The notes below the pieces were generated by a model, which was not told the origin of the DNA, ran no database searches, and saw nothing but the letters and a program-made list of their open reading frames with translations. Made by a program: the position numbers and the translations under genes. 47,764 nt of DNA from an uncultured Veillonella sp. (GTDB taxonomy: Bacteria; Bacillota; Negativicutes; Veillonellales; Veillonellaceae). Where the stretch lies: contig NZ_URAR01000013.1 of NCBI RefSeq assembly GCF_900545795.1, positions 1 to 47,764 on the forward strand, written 5' to 3'. Below, piece after piece: positions 17,184 through 25,550 of the stretch (within the stretch, counting starts at the first letter, position 1; the number at the start of each line of letters is the position of its first letter).

Positions 17184-17990
17184 TTAAAATTTTAAAAGCT
17201 CATCAACGGCAATACGTCTTACGCGCTGACTACCGTATTGATCAATCAAGCCAATTACATCTGCCTCAAAACCATTATTGTGTTTACCAATATACGTACA
17301 ATTAATTAAGTCGCGCACATATTGCTCACTTACTTCATCGTCAACGAGTACAGATTTTAAAGCTTCCTCTAAATAAATAGGTGGAATCATGTAATCAGGG
17401 GGTAAATATTTCGTAATTAAGCTGCTAATTTTTATAAAATGCAATGCTTGCTCCACTGGTACATGCGGCAGTAAACGCACCGCTTGTGGGTCTATGGAAA
17501 CCGCCAAATCAATAGCTGCTGCCGTAGGTTCTTTAATATAGCTTAAAGCTTGATAATTTTGCTTAACTGCCATTAATTGCACCGCTTCCGATGGATGCGG
17601 AATAAATTTTATGGCATCATAATTAGATTCAACGGCTTTTAATTGTAGCTCTTCACTAGGTTCCTTCACATATTGAATGGCCCAACCTGATTGTTCAATC
17701 GCAATGCGCACCAATTCTTCTGAAGGATTGTCTATGAGAGCTAAATTATTCCACCCCTTGGCGACTACAGATTTTAATAGCTCTGGAGATGGATTCTTCA
17801 AATATTGAATGGCCCGCGGTGCGTTCGATAGGGCTAAATCAACCATCTCCGGCGTGGGATCTTCAATATATTGCAAAATCATGCCATTTTTTCTAAGAGC
17901 AGTCAATTTCATCTCTTCCGTAGGATTTTCCATTTGAGCAATGGCATAAGGATTTATTTTTAATATTTGTAATTTCTTTTCATTGTCCAT
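17184..17990 (-). CDS. Helical-repeat protein, DUF4116-like repeats
   Basis: A 268-residue protein built from about eight 22-23-residue repeats between residues 12 and 190. Each follows the pattern A-I-x-(Y/F)-(I/L)-x-x-P-(S/T)-E-E-(L/M)-x-(L/I)-x-A-(V/L), for example AIQYVKEPSEELQLKAV and AIKFIPHPSEAVQLMAV. This resembles the DUF4116 type of short helical repeat, which probably stacks as a solenoid for protein contacts. The last 75 residues are non-repetitive. GAGGATG lies a few nt before ATG. It lies upstream of the AAA+/VWA pair on the same strand, so it may belong to that system, but the satellite in between makes co-transcription uncertain. Confidence 0.7.
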   Translation of the reverse strand: MDNEKKLQILKINPYAIAQMENPTEEMKLTALRKNGMILQYIEDPTPEMVDLALSNAPRAIQYLKNPSPELLKSVVAKGWNNLALIDNPSEELVRIAIEQSGWAIQYVKEPSEELQLKAVESNYDAIKFIPHPSEAVQLMAVKQNYQALSYIKEPTAAAIDLAVSIDPQAVRLLPHVPVEQALHFIKISSLITKYLPPDYMIPPIYLEEALKSVLVDDEVSEQYVRDLINCTYIGKHNNGFEADVIGLIDQYGSQRVRRIAVDELLKF

Positions 17991-18464
17991 ATAACATCCT
18001 CTATATCTATTTATGTTTCTATCTCTAAGAATCTATCTTAAAGATTCTAGTTTTATACGTCTGACAGCAAGTTTTTAGCTTTCCCCAGTGCTCTTGAAGT
18101 TTCTTTCTCCGTCAAACATCAAGAGTCTAGCCTTACTCGATCATCTTGAAGCTGCGCGCTTTGCGCCTCTACTTCTGCTAATATTTTGGCTATTAAATTG
18201 CACTCTATTATATCGAATAATTTCATTTTCATATTACATCTTATCATGTATAGAGTATTTTGTCTCTTTTATTCTCCATATCTTAAATATGACTTACCTT
18301 CATAGACCTATAGCCAAAGGTACTCCTACTCCTTAAGATAAATAAAAGGAGATGCCCCCATGACTAAGCATGAGGGTATCTCCTCTTTTATTAGTACCTA
18401 TTAGCCCAAGCAGTTCTGTCCCTTACGACCAAATCTAGCTTGCACGGCATGGAGGTTACTATAC
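17991..18464. other. Intergenic region containing the sodA terminator
   Basis: About 470 nt. A plus-strand frame at 18088-18336 opens with GTG, has no ribosome site and no family features, so I do not call it. The only clear element is the sodA terminator. Confidence 0.6.
18335..18392 (-). terminator. sodA terminator
   Basis: A long, slightly imperfect stem (AATAAAAGGAGATGCCCCCA around 18341-18360 paired with TGAGGGTATCTCCTCTTTTA at 18371-18390) followed by a T-rich tract on the minus strand. It lies about 70 nt after the sodA stop. Confidence 0.85.
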
Positions 18465-19076
18465 TTATTTAGTTGCTGCTGCAAAATGAGCGTTAACTTG
18501 GTCCCAATTTACAAGATTCCAGAATGCTTCAATATAAGAAGGACGAGCATTTTTGTATTTTAAGTAGTACGCATGCTCCCATACATCAAGGCCAAGAACT
18601 GGTGTTTTACCATCGCTTAATGGGGAATCCTGATTGGCTGTAGAAAGAATTTCTAATTTGCCATTGTTAACTACAAGCCAAGCCCAACCAGAACCGAAAC
18701 GGCCTGTAGCAGCTTTTGCAAATTCAGCTTTGAAGGCATCGAAGTTGCCGAAAGCTTCATCAATCGCTTTAGCAATATCACCTGTTGGTGCACCGCCAGC
18801 ATTTGGAGCTAAAATGTTCCAGAAGAATGTATGGTTTGCATGACCGCCACCATTGTTACGCACTGCTGTGCGGATATCTTCTGGTACAGCATTTAAATCA
18901 CTGATCAAAGCTTCTACATCAAGTTTGCCAAGTTCAGGATGTTTTTCAATCGCTGCATTTAAGTTTACAACATATGTGTTGTGATGTTTATCATGATGAA
19001 AATGCATTGTTTCTGCATCAATATGTGGTTCTAATGCTTCGTAAGCGTAAGGTAGTTCTGGTAATGTGTAAGCCAT
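18465..19076 (-). CDS. sodA: Superoxide dismutase, Fe/Mn family
   Basis: A 203-residue Fe/Mn superoxide dismutase that converts superoxide to peroxide and oxygen. It starts with the standard YTLPELPYAYEALEPHID. The four metal ligands are visible: His27 (FHHDKHH), His82 (GGHANHTFFW), Asp164 and His168 (LDVWEHAYYLKY). The NQDSP motif near residue 148 with GSGWAWL favours manganese, but cambialistic use cannot be excluded. It is exported by no visible signal, so cytoplasmic. A monocistronic gene with its own terminator; an inverted repeat lies in its upstream region. AGGAGG precedes ATG. An oxygen-defence enzyme fits an aerotolerant anaerobe. Confidence 0.96.
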   Translation of the reverse strand: MAYTLPELPYAYEALEPHIDAETMHFHHDKHHNTYVVNLNAAIEKHPELGKLDVEALISDLNAVPEDIRTAVRNNGGGHANHTFFWNILAPNAGGAPTGDIAKAIDEAFGNFDAFKAEFAKAATGRFGSGWAWLVVNNGKLEILSTANQDSPLSDGKTPVLGLDVWEHAYYLKYKNARPSYIEAFWNLVNWDQVNAHFAAATK

Positions 19077-19685
19077 AATAAGCCTCCTTCTCCCTATGCA
19101 GGGATATTACACTATTTTATAGATATAATAATCTTTTAAATCTTAGATAATATAAATAAACAATTTACTATTATCTAGTGTTACATACAATTACATACTC
19201 ATATAATTACAAAAACGTTGGAATTATATTTAATTTTATCGATGTACCTTGTGTTTTAATGATAACAAATTTCATTTACTTTGTCTAGAGTTATTTTTGG
19301 CTCCATTCAATTTCTCGCAATTTATTCGCTTATTACGCATTAATAATCCATTCGGACAATTTTATTTATGCCAATTTACAACATAATTTCCCCGCCCTAC
19401 TTATCGGGCATCTATAAATTCGTAAAATCACCAATATTACCGACTTTTTACTATCTCTTCTTCACGTGCCCTACATCTTTACACAGTTAATTGTTTAAAA
19501 TCATTTTATTTCTTAACATAAATTATTAACAAAATACTCTAAAACATGTTGCTATATGGAATCTTTTATTTTAAGCATTCATCTAATCGAAAATAAGTAT
19601 CATTACATATATTGTAATATACAATATTTCAGTATACACTTAGGGTACATTATTATTCTTAGTTATCCTTAGTGGAGGTGCTAAT
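19077..19685. promoter_or_regulatory. Divergent sodA / pfl regulatory region
   Basis: About 600 nt, A+T rich, no gene. Two dyads stand out. TAGATAATA (19144-19152) and TATTATCTA (19169-19177) form a 9-bp inverted repeat about 70-100 nt upstream of sodA. ATATTGTA-ATA-TACAATAT (19609-19627) is an 8-bp-arm dyad about 60 nt upstream of the pfl ATG, overlapping the likely promoter. Either could be a redox or oxygen regulator site; I cannot assign a family. Confidence 0.45.
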
Positions 19686-21830
19686 ATGCAAAATGCTGCA
19701 TGGAAAGGCTTCATTACAGGTGTATGGGATAAAGCTATCGATGTTCGTGACTTTATCCAACGAAATTATACCCCCTATGTTGGGGACGATTCATTCTTAG
19801 TAGGTCCCACTGAGCGTACGGTAAAACTTTGGGACGAAGTATTGCGTCTATATAAAGAAGAAAAAGATAAAGGTGGCATTCTAGACGCTGATACTGATGT
19901 GGCTACCTCGGTTTCTTCTCATGGCCCTGGTTATATCATTAAAGACCTAGAGCAAATTGTTGGTCTTCAAACAGACAAACCTCTTAAACGCGCCATGTTC
20001 CCTTATGGTGGTCTTCGCACAGCCAAAATGGCCCTAAAGGAATATGGTTTTGAAATGGACCAACAGTTAGAAGATTTCTTTAAAAAGCATCGCAAAACAC
20101 ATAATGATGGTGTATTTGATGTATATACACCAGAAATGCGTGCTGCACGATCTGCTCACATTATTACCGGACTTCCTGATGCATACAGTCGTGGCCGCAT
20201 TATTGGCGATTATCGCCGCGTTGCCCTCTATGGCGTAGACCGCCTAATCGAGGAAAAAGAGCTTGAATTTAGTATCACCATGGGCGATATGACTGCTGAC
20301 ACAATTCGCAATCGCGAAGAAATCCGCGAACAAATTCGCTCCTTACAAGAATTAAAGGAAATGGCTCTCTCCTACGGCTTTGATATTAGCCGTCCTGCGG
20401 AGGACACAAAAGAAGCCATTCAATGGTTATACTTTGGCTATCTCGGTGCTATTAAAGAGCAAAATGGTGCTGCCATGTCCATCGGACGTAACACTGTCTT
20501 CCTTGACATTTATGCGGAACGCGACTTACAAACGGGGCGCTACACAGAAGAAGAAATCCAAGAAATGGTCGATCATTTCATCATGAAACTTCGCATGGTA
20601 CGCTTTGCTCGCATTGTAGAGTACAACAACTTATTTACTGGTGATCCTGTATGGACTACAGAATCTATCGGTGGTATGGGCTCTGATGGTCGCCCATTAG
20701 TTTCTAAAATGGCCTTCCGTTATCTTCACACCTTAACAAATCTAGGCCCTGCACCAGAACCAAACTTAACTGTACTCTGGTCACCTCGTCTACCAGAAGG
20801 CTTCAAGCGTTTCTGCGCGAAACTCTCCATTGAAACCTCCTCCATCCAATATGAAAATGATGAGTTAATGCGTCCTAATAGTGGCGATGATTATGCTATT
20901 GCTTGCTGCGTATCACCTATGCGGATCGGCAAAGAAATGCAATTCTTTGGTGCGCGCTGTAATTTAGCCAAATGCTTGCTTTACGCGATTAATGGTGGCA
21001 TTGATGAGAAATTGAAAAAGCAAATTGGACCTAAATATCGCCCAATTACCTCGGAAGTTCTCGACTTTGATGAAGTCATGGAGCGCTTCGACGATATGAT
21101 GGAATGGCTAGCAGGCGTATATGTTAACGCCCTTAACATCATCCATTATATGCACGATAAATATGCCTATGAAAAACTTGAAATGGCACTCCATGACCGC
21201 CAAGTAAAACGTTGGTTTGCTACCGGCATTGCTGGTCTATCCGTCGTAGCTGACTCCCTATCAGCTATCAAATATGCTAAGGTTAAACCAATCCGCGATG
21301 AACAAGGTGTCGCTATTGATTTTGAAATAGAAGGGGATTTCCCTAAATACGGCAATGATGATGATCGCGTTGACGAGTTAGCTGCCACAATTGTGTCAGC
21401 CTTCATGAACAAAATTCGTAAACATCCAACCTATCGCGAAAGCGTTCCTACCATGTCCTTATTAACTATTACATCTAATGTAGTATATGGTAATGCCACT
21501 GGTTCTACGCCAGATGGCCGTAAGCAAGGTACACCATTTGCACCAGGTGCCAATCCGATGCATGGTCGCGATTCTCATGGCGCCGTCTCTTCTATGGCCT
21601 CTGTGGCTAAAATGCCGTGGCGCGATTGTAGCGATGGAATTTCCAACACCTTCTCCATCATTCCTGATGCACTAGGTAAAAATGGCGAAACCATGATTCG
21701 CATGAGTGATTTAGACTTAGATTTAACCGATATCTTAACTAATGATATGCCTACTGGTTTGCCGGTAAACAATGAAAATCTAGCTTGCCGTGAACCAAAT
21801 GTTAACCTTACTGATAAGGAGGAAAAATAA
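19686..21830 (+). CDS. pflB: Pyruvate formate-lyase, catalytic subunit lacking the glycyl-radical domain
   Basis: A 714-residue protein collinear with E. coli PflB (760) up to the ALGK segment near residue 665. It carries the active-site cysteine pair Cys407-Cys408 (DDYAIACCVSP), NNLFTGDPVWTTESIGGMG, MHDKYAYEK and GLSVVADSLSAIKYAKVKPIRDE. PFL cleaves pyruvate with CoA to acetyl-CoA and formate. The C-terminal glycyl-radical motif is missing; after ALGK the sequence changes to an acidic tail (666-714) not found in PflB. The missing domain is encoded by the next gene. The last codons (GAT AAG GAG GAA) form that gene's Shine-Dalgarno sequence. GGAGG lies 7 nt before ATG here. Not a sequencing break: the tail is unrelated to PflB and the next gene has its own start. 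Confidence 0.93.
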   Translation: MQNAAWKGFITGVWDKAIDVRDFIQRNYTPYVGDDSFLVGPTERTVKLWDEVLRLYKEEKDKGGILDADTDVATSVSSHGPGYIIKDLEQIVGLQTDKPLKRAMFPYGGLRTAKMALKEYGFEMDQQLEDFFKKHRKTHNDGVFDVYTPEMRAARSAHIITGLPDAYSRGRIIGDYRRVALYGVDRLIEEKELEFSITMGDMTADTIRNREEIREQIRSLQELKEMALSYGFDISRPAEDTKEAIQWLYFGYLGAIKEQNGAAMSIGRNTVFLDIYAERDLQTGRYTEEEIQEMVDHFIMKLRMVRFARIVEYNNLFTGDPVWTTESIGGMGSDGRPLVSKMAFRYLHTLTNLGPAPEPNLTVLWSPRLPEGFKRFCAKLSIETSSIQYENDELMRPNSGDDYAIACCVSPMRIGKEMQFFGARCNLAKCLLYAINGGIDEKLKKQIGPKYRPITSEVLDFDEVMERFDDMMEWLAGVYVNALNIIHYMHDKYAYEKLEMALHDRQVKRWFATGIAGLSVVADSLSAIKYAKVKPIRDEQGVAIDFEIEGDFPKYGNDDDRVDELAATIVSAFMNKIRKHPTYRESVPTMSLLTITSNVVYGNATGSTPDGRKQGTPFAPGANPMHGRDSHGAVSSMASVAKMPWRDCSDGISNTFSIIPDALGKNGETMIRMSDLDLDLTDILTNDMPTGLPVNNENLACREPNVNLTDKEEK

Positions 21831-21831
21831 T

Positions 21832-22071
21832 ATGAGCAACCAACAACAAATCGACAATTTAGTAGAATTATTAGATGGCTATTCTGAAAAAGGTGGTCAC
21901 CATCTTAATGTCAATGTATTTGACCGTGACATGTTACTTGATGCACAAAATCATCCAGAAAAATATCCGCAATTAACAGTACGCGTGTCTGGTTATGCCG
22001 TTCATTTTAATAAATTAACGAAACAACAACAGGACGAAGTCATTTCTCGTACCTTCCACGAGCAAATGTAA
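21832..22071 (+). CDS. Pyruvate formate-lyase glycyl-radical subunit
   Basis: A 79-residue protein equal to the last part of PflB: NLVELLDGY (9-17), GGHHLNVNVFDRDMLLDAQNHPEKYPQLTVRVSGYAV (21-57) and the normal C-terminus ISRTFHEQM. Gly54 in RVSGYAV is the radical-bearing residue. It starts one nucleotide after the stop of the catalytic subunit, with AAGGAGG 9 nt upstream, so it is separately translated in a coupled manner. It is shorter than the stand-alone spare cofactor GrcA/YfiD (127 residues). Unlike GrcA it is not a repair supplement to an intact PflB, because the neighbouring large protein has no glycyl domain of its own. The active enzyme would therefore have to be a two-polypeptide complex. 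Confidence 0.92.
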   Translation: MSNQQQIDNLVELLDGYSEKGGHHLNVNVFDRDMLLDAQNHPEKYPQLTVRVSGYAVHFNKLTKQQQDEVISRTFHEQM

Positions 22072-22135
22072 TGCTATAGCCTCCGTGCCCATTCGGTTCT
22101 AAAGAATCTATGCACAGGCTTAGATTAATAAATAC

Positions 22136-22170
22136 AATAGGCTCCCCAAATATGAGGAGCCTATTTAGCG
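22136..22170 (+). terminator. Terminator after the split pfl genes
   Basis: A perfect 10-bp stem AATAGGCTCC / GGAGCCTATT (22136-22145, 22156-22165), with a weak T-tract. It probably reduces read-through into pflA. Confidence 0.65.
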
Positions 22171-22264
22171 TCTATTTAGTTTTTAGCCAACTTCTTTTTA
22201 GTTTCTATCCATCTTACATTTTAGCTTCTAACTTACTTTTTCGATTACACAAGAAAGGCCGGTT

Positions 22265-23035
22265 ATGATTGGACGAATTCATTCATTAGAAACCATGGGC
22301 ACAGTCGATGGTCCTGGCGTACGAATGGTACTATTTTTGCAGGGCTGCCCACTCCGCTGTGCATACTGTCACAATCCCGATACTTGGGATGAGCAGCAAG
22401 GGAAAAATATGACCATTGAAGACATATGGTCTCAATTTGAGCGAAATAGGAGCTTTTACAAACAAGGCGGCCTCACGGTTACAGGCGGTGAAGCCTTATT
22501 ACAGCTGCCCTTCTTAATCGAATTATTCTCCTATTTTAGAGACCGTGGCGTCCACACTTGCTTAGATACCAGTGGAATTTGTTTCGACGAGTCACAAATC
22601 GAGGACTATGAACGACTTATGGCCGTCACTAGCTTAGTCATTTTAGATATCAAAGAAATTGACGACCTGAAGCACCGCACATTAACAGGGCAAAGTAATG
22701 CCGCTGTATTTAAATTTGCCCATTTTGTAGATGCTCATAAAGTGCCGCTCTGGATTCGTCATGTAGTAGTCCCTACCATAACCGACAATCGCGACTCTTG
22801 GTATCGCATTGGCTTTTTCTTAGGATCTTTACAGAATCTAGAAACCATCGATTGTTTACCCTATCATGTTATGGGCGCTTCCAAGTACGATGAGCTGGGC
22901 CTTACCTATCGTTTAAAAGGCATTCCACCAGCCTCAAAACAATTAGCCCAAGAAGCTAGCAAAGTCATGATTGAAGGTATCAAGGCCTATCGACGCCATT
23001 GGTGGAATCCTATCGACTATATGCAGCGTCAATAA
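22265..23035 (+). CDS. pflA: Pyruvate formate-lyase activating enzyme
   Basis: A 256-residue radical-SAM protein. The cluster motif CPLRCAYCHNPDTW (CxxxCxxC, about residues 29-42) follows GTVDGPGVRMVLFLQG, the usual PflA opening; GGEALLQ near residue 79 is the SAM-binding GGE motif. It uses SAM to make the glycyl radical on PFL; here the substrate would be the 79-residue subunit. It follows the pfl genes by about 190 nt, after a weak terminator, and its 3' end overlaps the convergent RraA-family gene by 26 nt. GAAAGGCCGGTT precedes the ATG. Confidence 0.95.
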   Translation: MIGRIHSLETMGTVDGPGVRMVLFLQGCPLRCAYCHNPDTWDEQQGKNMTIEDIWSQFERNRSFYKQGGLTVTGGEALLQLPFLIELFSYFRDRGVHTCLDTSGICFDESQIEDYERLMAVTSLVILDIKEIDDLKHRTLTGQSNAAVFKFAHFVDAHKVPLWIRHVVVPTITDNRDSWYRIGFFLGSLQNLETIDCLPYHVMGASKYDELGLTYRLKGIPPASKQLAQEASKVMIEGIKAYRRHWWNPIDYMQRQ

Positions 23036-23711
23036 TTTCAGTGCCTTGCTCTTTAATGGCTTTTTCAACCCAATCACGATCAACAGTTCCAGTTAAAGCT
23101 GCATGTACATTAGCCGCATCTAGCGCTTGCTTTTCTTTTGCCCCTTCAAGAACTTCGTCTGCATCATTGTAAGGAACTACAATAACACCATCGCGGTCCA
23201 TAACGATAATATCGCCTGGATCTACAGCAATGCCACCACAAGCAATTGGTGTGTTAATTTCACCAGTGCCATCCTTATATGGGCCTGCTGGATTAGTCCC
23301 AGTTGCATAAATAGGTAAAGTCAAAGATTTAACTGCATCACTATCACGAATAGGACCATCAATAACTACGCCGGCAATTTTCTTGTAAATGCCATAGGCA
23401 AACATGATTTCACCCATAAGTGAACGGTAATCATTACCACCATCATTGGAAATAATAATCACATCGCCCTCTTCGGCCATATTCAGTGCTTTATGAATCA
23501 TCAAATTATCACCACTACGCGCTTTTACGGTTAAGGCACGACCTACTGCAATAGGTTGAGTCGGAGATGATTTCAATGAAATGCGAGGATGTAATGCACT
23601 TAAGCGTCCCATGCAATCAGCAATATTTGCTGTTGGAATTTGCTTAAACTCTTCAAGAATTTCATTACTCACTAAAGGTCTTTTCAAAAATACACGATTA
23701 CCAACTGCCAT
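23010..23711 (-). CDS. RraA/HMG-aldolase family protein
   Basis: About 233 residues of the RraA-like family, which includes 4-hydroxy-4-methyl-2-oxoglutarate/oxaloacetate lyases as well as the RNase E inhibitor RraA. Visible: TANIADCMGR near the start, GGNDYRSLMGEIM (about 88-100) and GVVIDGPIRDSDAV with the Arg-Asp pair of the lyase site (about 113-126). The R-D pair favours divalent-metal lyase activity over the regulator role, but the substrate is unknown. ATG at 23711 has GGAG 9 nt upstream; the longer frame starting at 23756 does not. Its last 26 nt overlap the end of pflA on the other strand. Confidence 0.8.
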   Translation of the reverse strand: MAVGNRVFLKRPLVSNEILEEFKQIPTANIADCMGRLSALHPRISLKSSPTQPIAVGRALTVKARSGDNLMIHKALNMAEEGDVIIISNDGGNDYRSLMGEIMFAYGIYKKIAGVVIDGPIRDSDAVKSLTLPIYATGTNPAGPYKDGTGEINTPIACGGIAVDPGDIIVMDRDGVIVVPYNDADEVLEGAKEKQALDAANVHAALTGTVDRDWVEKAIKEQGTEIIDAAYSR

Positions 23712-23769
23712 ACTATCCACTCCTTTAAACAAAAATATATCAAAATTAACTTTCAAGCCAGCCCTGAGA

Positions 23770-23940
23770 GCTAGTAACTATTACTAATTACTAGCAACTA
23801 ACAGCTACTATTTAACAATTAACCAATACTAATAAACGGGTAGTAAGTGATATGTAACTACTAACTACTAACTACTAACCACTAACTGCTAACACGTAAC
23901 AACTATAACTAGCAAATAGTAGTTAGTTATTACTGCCTAG
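23770..23940. repeat. Heptanucleotide-periodic repeat (CTAACTA-type)
   Basis: From 23854 to 23902 seven consecutive 7-nt units read GTAACTA, CTAACTA, CTAACTA, CTAACCA, CTAACTG, CTAACAC, GTAACAA. Flanking sequence from about 23770 to 23940 continues the heptad in degenerate form and ends with an inverted TAGTAGTTAGTTA. The region lies upstream of the RraA-family gene and has no gene. Confidence 0.8.
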
Positions 23941-23987
23941 CTTACATGAACATAAAGTGTAACATACTTTAATTTTTTGACAGACTA

Positions 23988-24014
23988 AATAAGGTGCCTA
24001 TATAGGCACCTTAT
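23988..24014 (-). terminator. Terminator of the secreted-protein gene
   Basis: A perfect palindrome with arms AATAAGGTGCCTA and TAGGCACCTTATT. T-rich sequence flanks it on both strands, so it may act in both directions. Confidence 0.75.
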
Positions 24015-24028
24015 TTTTATAGCTGTAA

Positions 24029-24715
24029 TTATTTAGTATAACCAATCGAAGCGGCTAAGCGTTTCATCGTATCATGAAGCTGTGGCGAATCCATTACATC
24101 TACATAATCAAAGGTTTCTACATTAGAAGTTTTTAACGTTTTTGTATTGTAATTTACACGATACTTAGCATAGTACATTTTATCAGTATTTAAATCATAC
24201 GCTAAGTAGCGAGAGAATGCTTTGTTGTCCTTATTATCTAAGAAGCCATAGCTAGTAAGAATCAATAAGCCATCATCTACACTAACTGGCTCTACATACA
24301 TGCGCAAGCTTTTATTAACAAAGCCTGTGTTTTGTACAAATTTAGATACATCAGTAAAGTTAGCTTTAATATGCTCTTTTGAGTAAGAAGCTGGAAGATT
24401 TGCCTTATTAGTTAAAACGATTGGCATTTCACGATTACCCAGTGCTTTTTGAGCAGCTTCAGCATTATTCTTTTGAAGCTGATCATTAATTTGTTTATTA
24501 ATAGCTGGCAAATTTTTATTAAAGCGATCTTGGATTAACTTCGCTAAATATTCTAATTGCTCACGGCTATACGTACCATCAGCAGCCGGTTTCATACTAA
24601 TTGGCGCCGTTGTAGTATCTGCAGCACTTACTGCGCCCGCCCCTACAGCTGTAGCGGCAAAGCCTAGTACAGCAGCTACCATAACGGATTTCTTTATTCC
24701 TTTTACTAATTTCAT
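24029..24715 (-). CDS. Exported protein of unknown function
   Basis: 228 residues. The N-terminus KLVKGIKKSVMVAAVLG followed by a hydrophobic Ala-rich stretch to AVSAADTT is a clear Sec signal peptide, with likely cleavage after AVSAA near residue 32. The mature part starts with a charged helical segment (about 45-95) and continues into a beta-rich region with SLRMYVEPVSVDDGLLILTSYGFLD and DKMYYAKYRVNYNTKT. I do not recognise a family. It may be periplasmic, since the organism appears diderm. AGGAG precedes ATG, and the gene has its own terminator. Confidence 0.8.
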   Translation of the reverse strand: MKLVKGIKKSVMVAAVLGFAATAVGAGAVSAADTTTAPISMKPAADGTYSREQLEYLAKLIQDRFNKNLPAINKQINDQLQKNNAEAAQKALGNREMPIVLTNKANLPASYSKEHIKANFTDVSKFVQNTGFVNKSLRMYVEPVSVDDGLLILTSYGFLDNKDNKAFSRYLAYDLNTDKMYYAKYRVNYNTKTLKTSNVETFDYVDVMDSPQLHDTMKRLAASIGYTK

Positions 24716-24793
24716 AGCATCGTCTCCTTTTTATAACAATAGATTACAAATTATATTTCAACTAAGATTGGCACAAAGTGCAAATCCTAGTAT

Positions 24794-25486
24794 TTAACAA
24801 TCGACTAGAGGCACAATATCCTCATAAATCAGCCGCGCCTTTAGCTCCTCATGAGTAATTTCATCATGAAAATGTCCGAAGAACCATTTTTTATAAGTCA
24901 TCTTTGGCCAAATTTCACTTAAAAAATTAGCTGTCAAGCAAGGCATATCTCGGCCTAATAATGTATGCAAATACATAGGCTTAAACTGTAATGGCGCGGT
25001 ATGAGTAATTACATAATCAACCGTCCAATTACAAGATTCTAACGTGTCCAAAGCATGCGCGCGCTCCTCTTCAGAGCAAACTTCTTGAGGCCACCACGAA
25101 ATCCGCGGCTTGCGATACTCTTGGTCAGTGCTCGTAGCGCCACCAAAAGTAAAAATGCTATGCCCCTCAATATTGTATAGTTCACCACGCATTAAATGGT
25201 AAATACCCTTAACATTTTGAACACGTCCACCCCATTTTTCTTCTATGGGAAACTTTTTAAGCATATCATAATTTTCATGATTGCCATCTACATAGCAAGT
25301 CGTAAATGGCGCATCAGCTAATAGTTTTAATAACTTATCATCCTTAAAATGACGAGCACTTTGACGAGGCCACCAAGGCAATCCAAAATCGCCGGCAATA
25401 AGTAAAATATCCCCTTCAGACAAAGTCGCCCTATACTTATTTATCTGTACACGCTCACCATGCAAATCCCCAGTTACATAGATCAT
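24794..25486 (-). CDS. Calcineurin-like metallophosphoesterase
   Basis: A 230-residue metallophosphoesterase with the full metal-ligand series: GDLHG (residues 6-10), GDFGLPWW (about 32-39), GNHENYD (about 68-74), THTAP (about 160) and GHFHDE (about 203-208). The family hydrolyses phosphomono- or diesters using two metal ions. No signal peptide, so cytoplasmic. The exact substrate cannot be read from sequence. A GGGGGTAACT stretch precedes the ATG. It lies just downstream of the CRISPR region on the same strand, separated by a terminator. Confidence 0.9.
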   Translation of the reverse strand: MIYVTGDLHGERVQINKYRATLSEGDILLIAGDFGLPWWPRQSARHFKDDKLLKLLADAPFTTCYVDGNHENYDMLKKFPIEEKWGGRVQNVKGIYHLMRGELYNIEGHSIFTFGGATSTDQEYRKPRISWWPQEVCSEEERAHALDTLESCNWTVDYVITHTAPLQFKPMYLHTLLGRDMPCLTANFLSEIWPKMTYKKWFFGHFHDEITHEELKARLIYEDIVPLVDC

Positions 25487-25550
25487 AGTTACCCCCTCAC
25501 TTACATATTCAATTTCACTATATTTTAATTATAACAAATAAAGATGAATA

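Noticed and set aside
17005..17187. 60-residue Tyr/Ile/Leu ORF in the TATA satellite
   Set aside because: It is a reading of a low-complexity repeat and has no start signals.
18088..18336. 82-residue plus-strand ORF
   Set aside because: GTG start without ribosome site, no family features, and it ends near the sodA terminator; probably random.
21780..21835. The pfl break as a frameshift or sequencing error
   Set aside because: The large subunit tail does not match PflB in any frame, the small ORF has its own Shine-Dalgarno sequence and ATG, and the two frames are separated by a normal stop codon.
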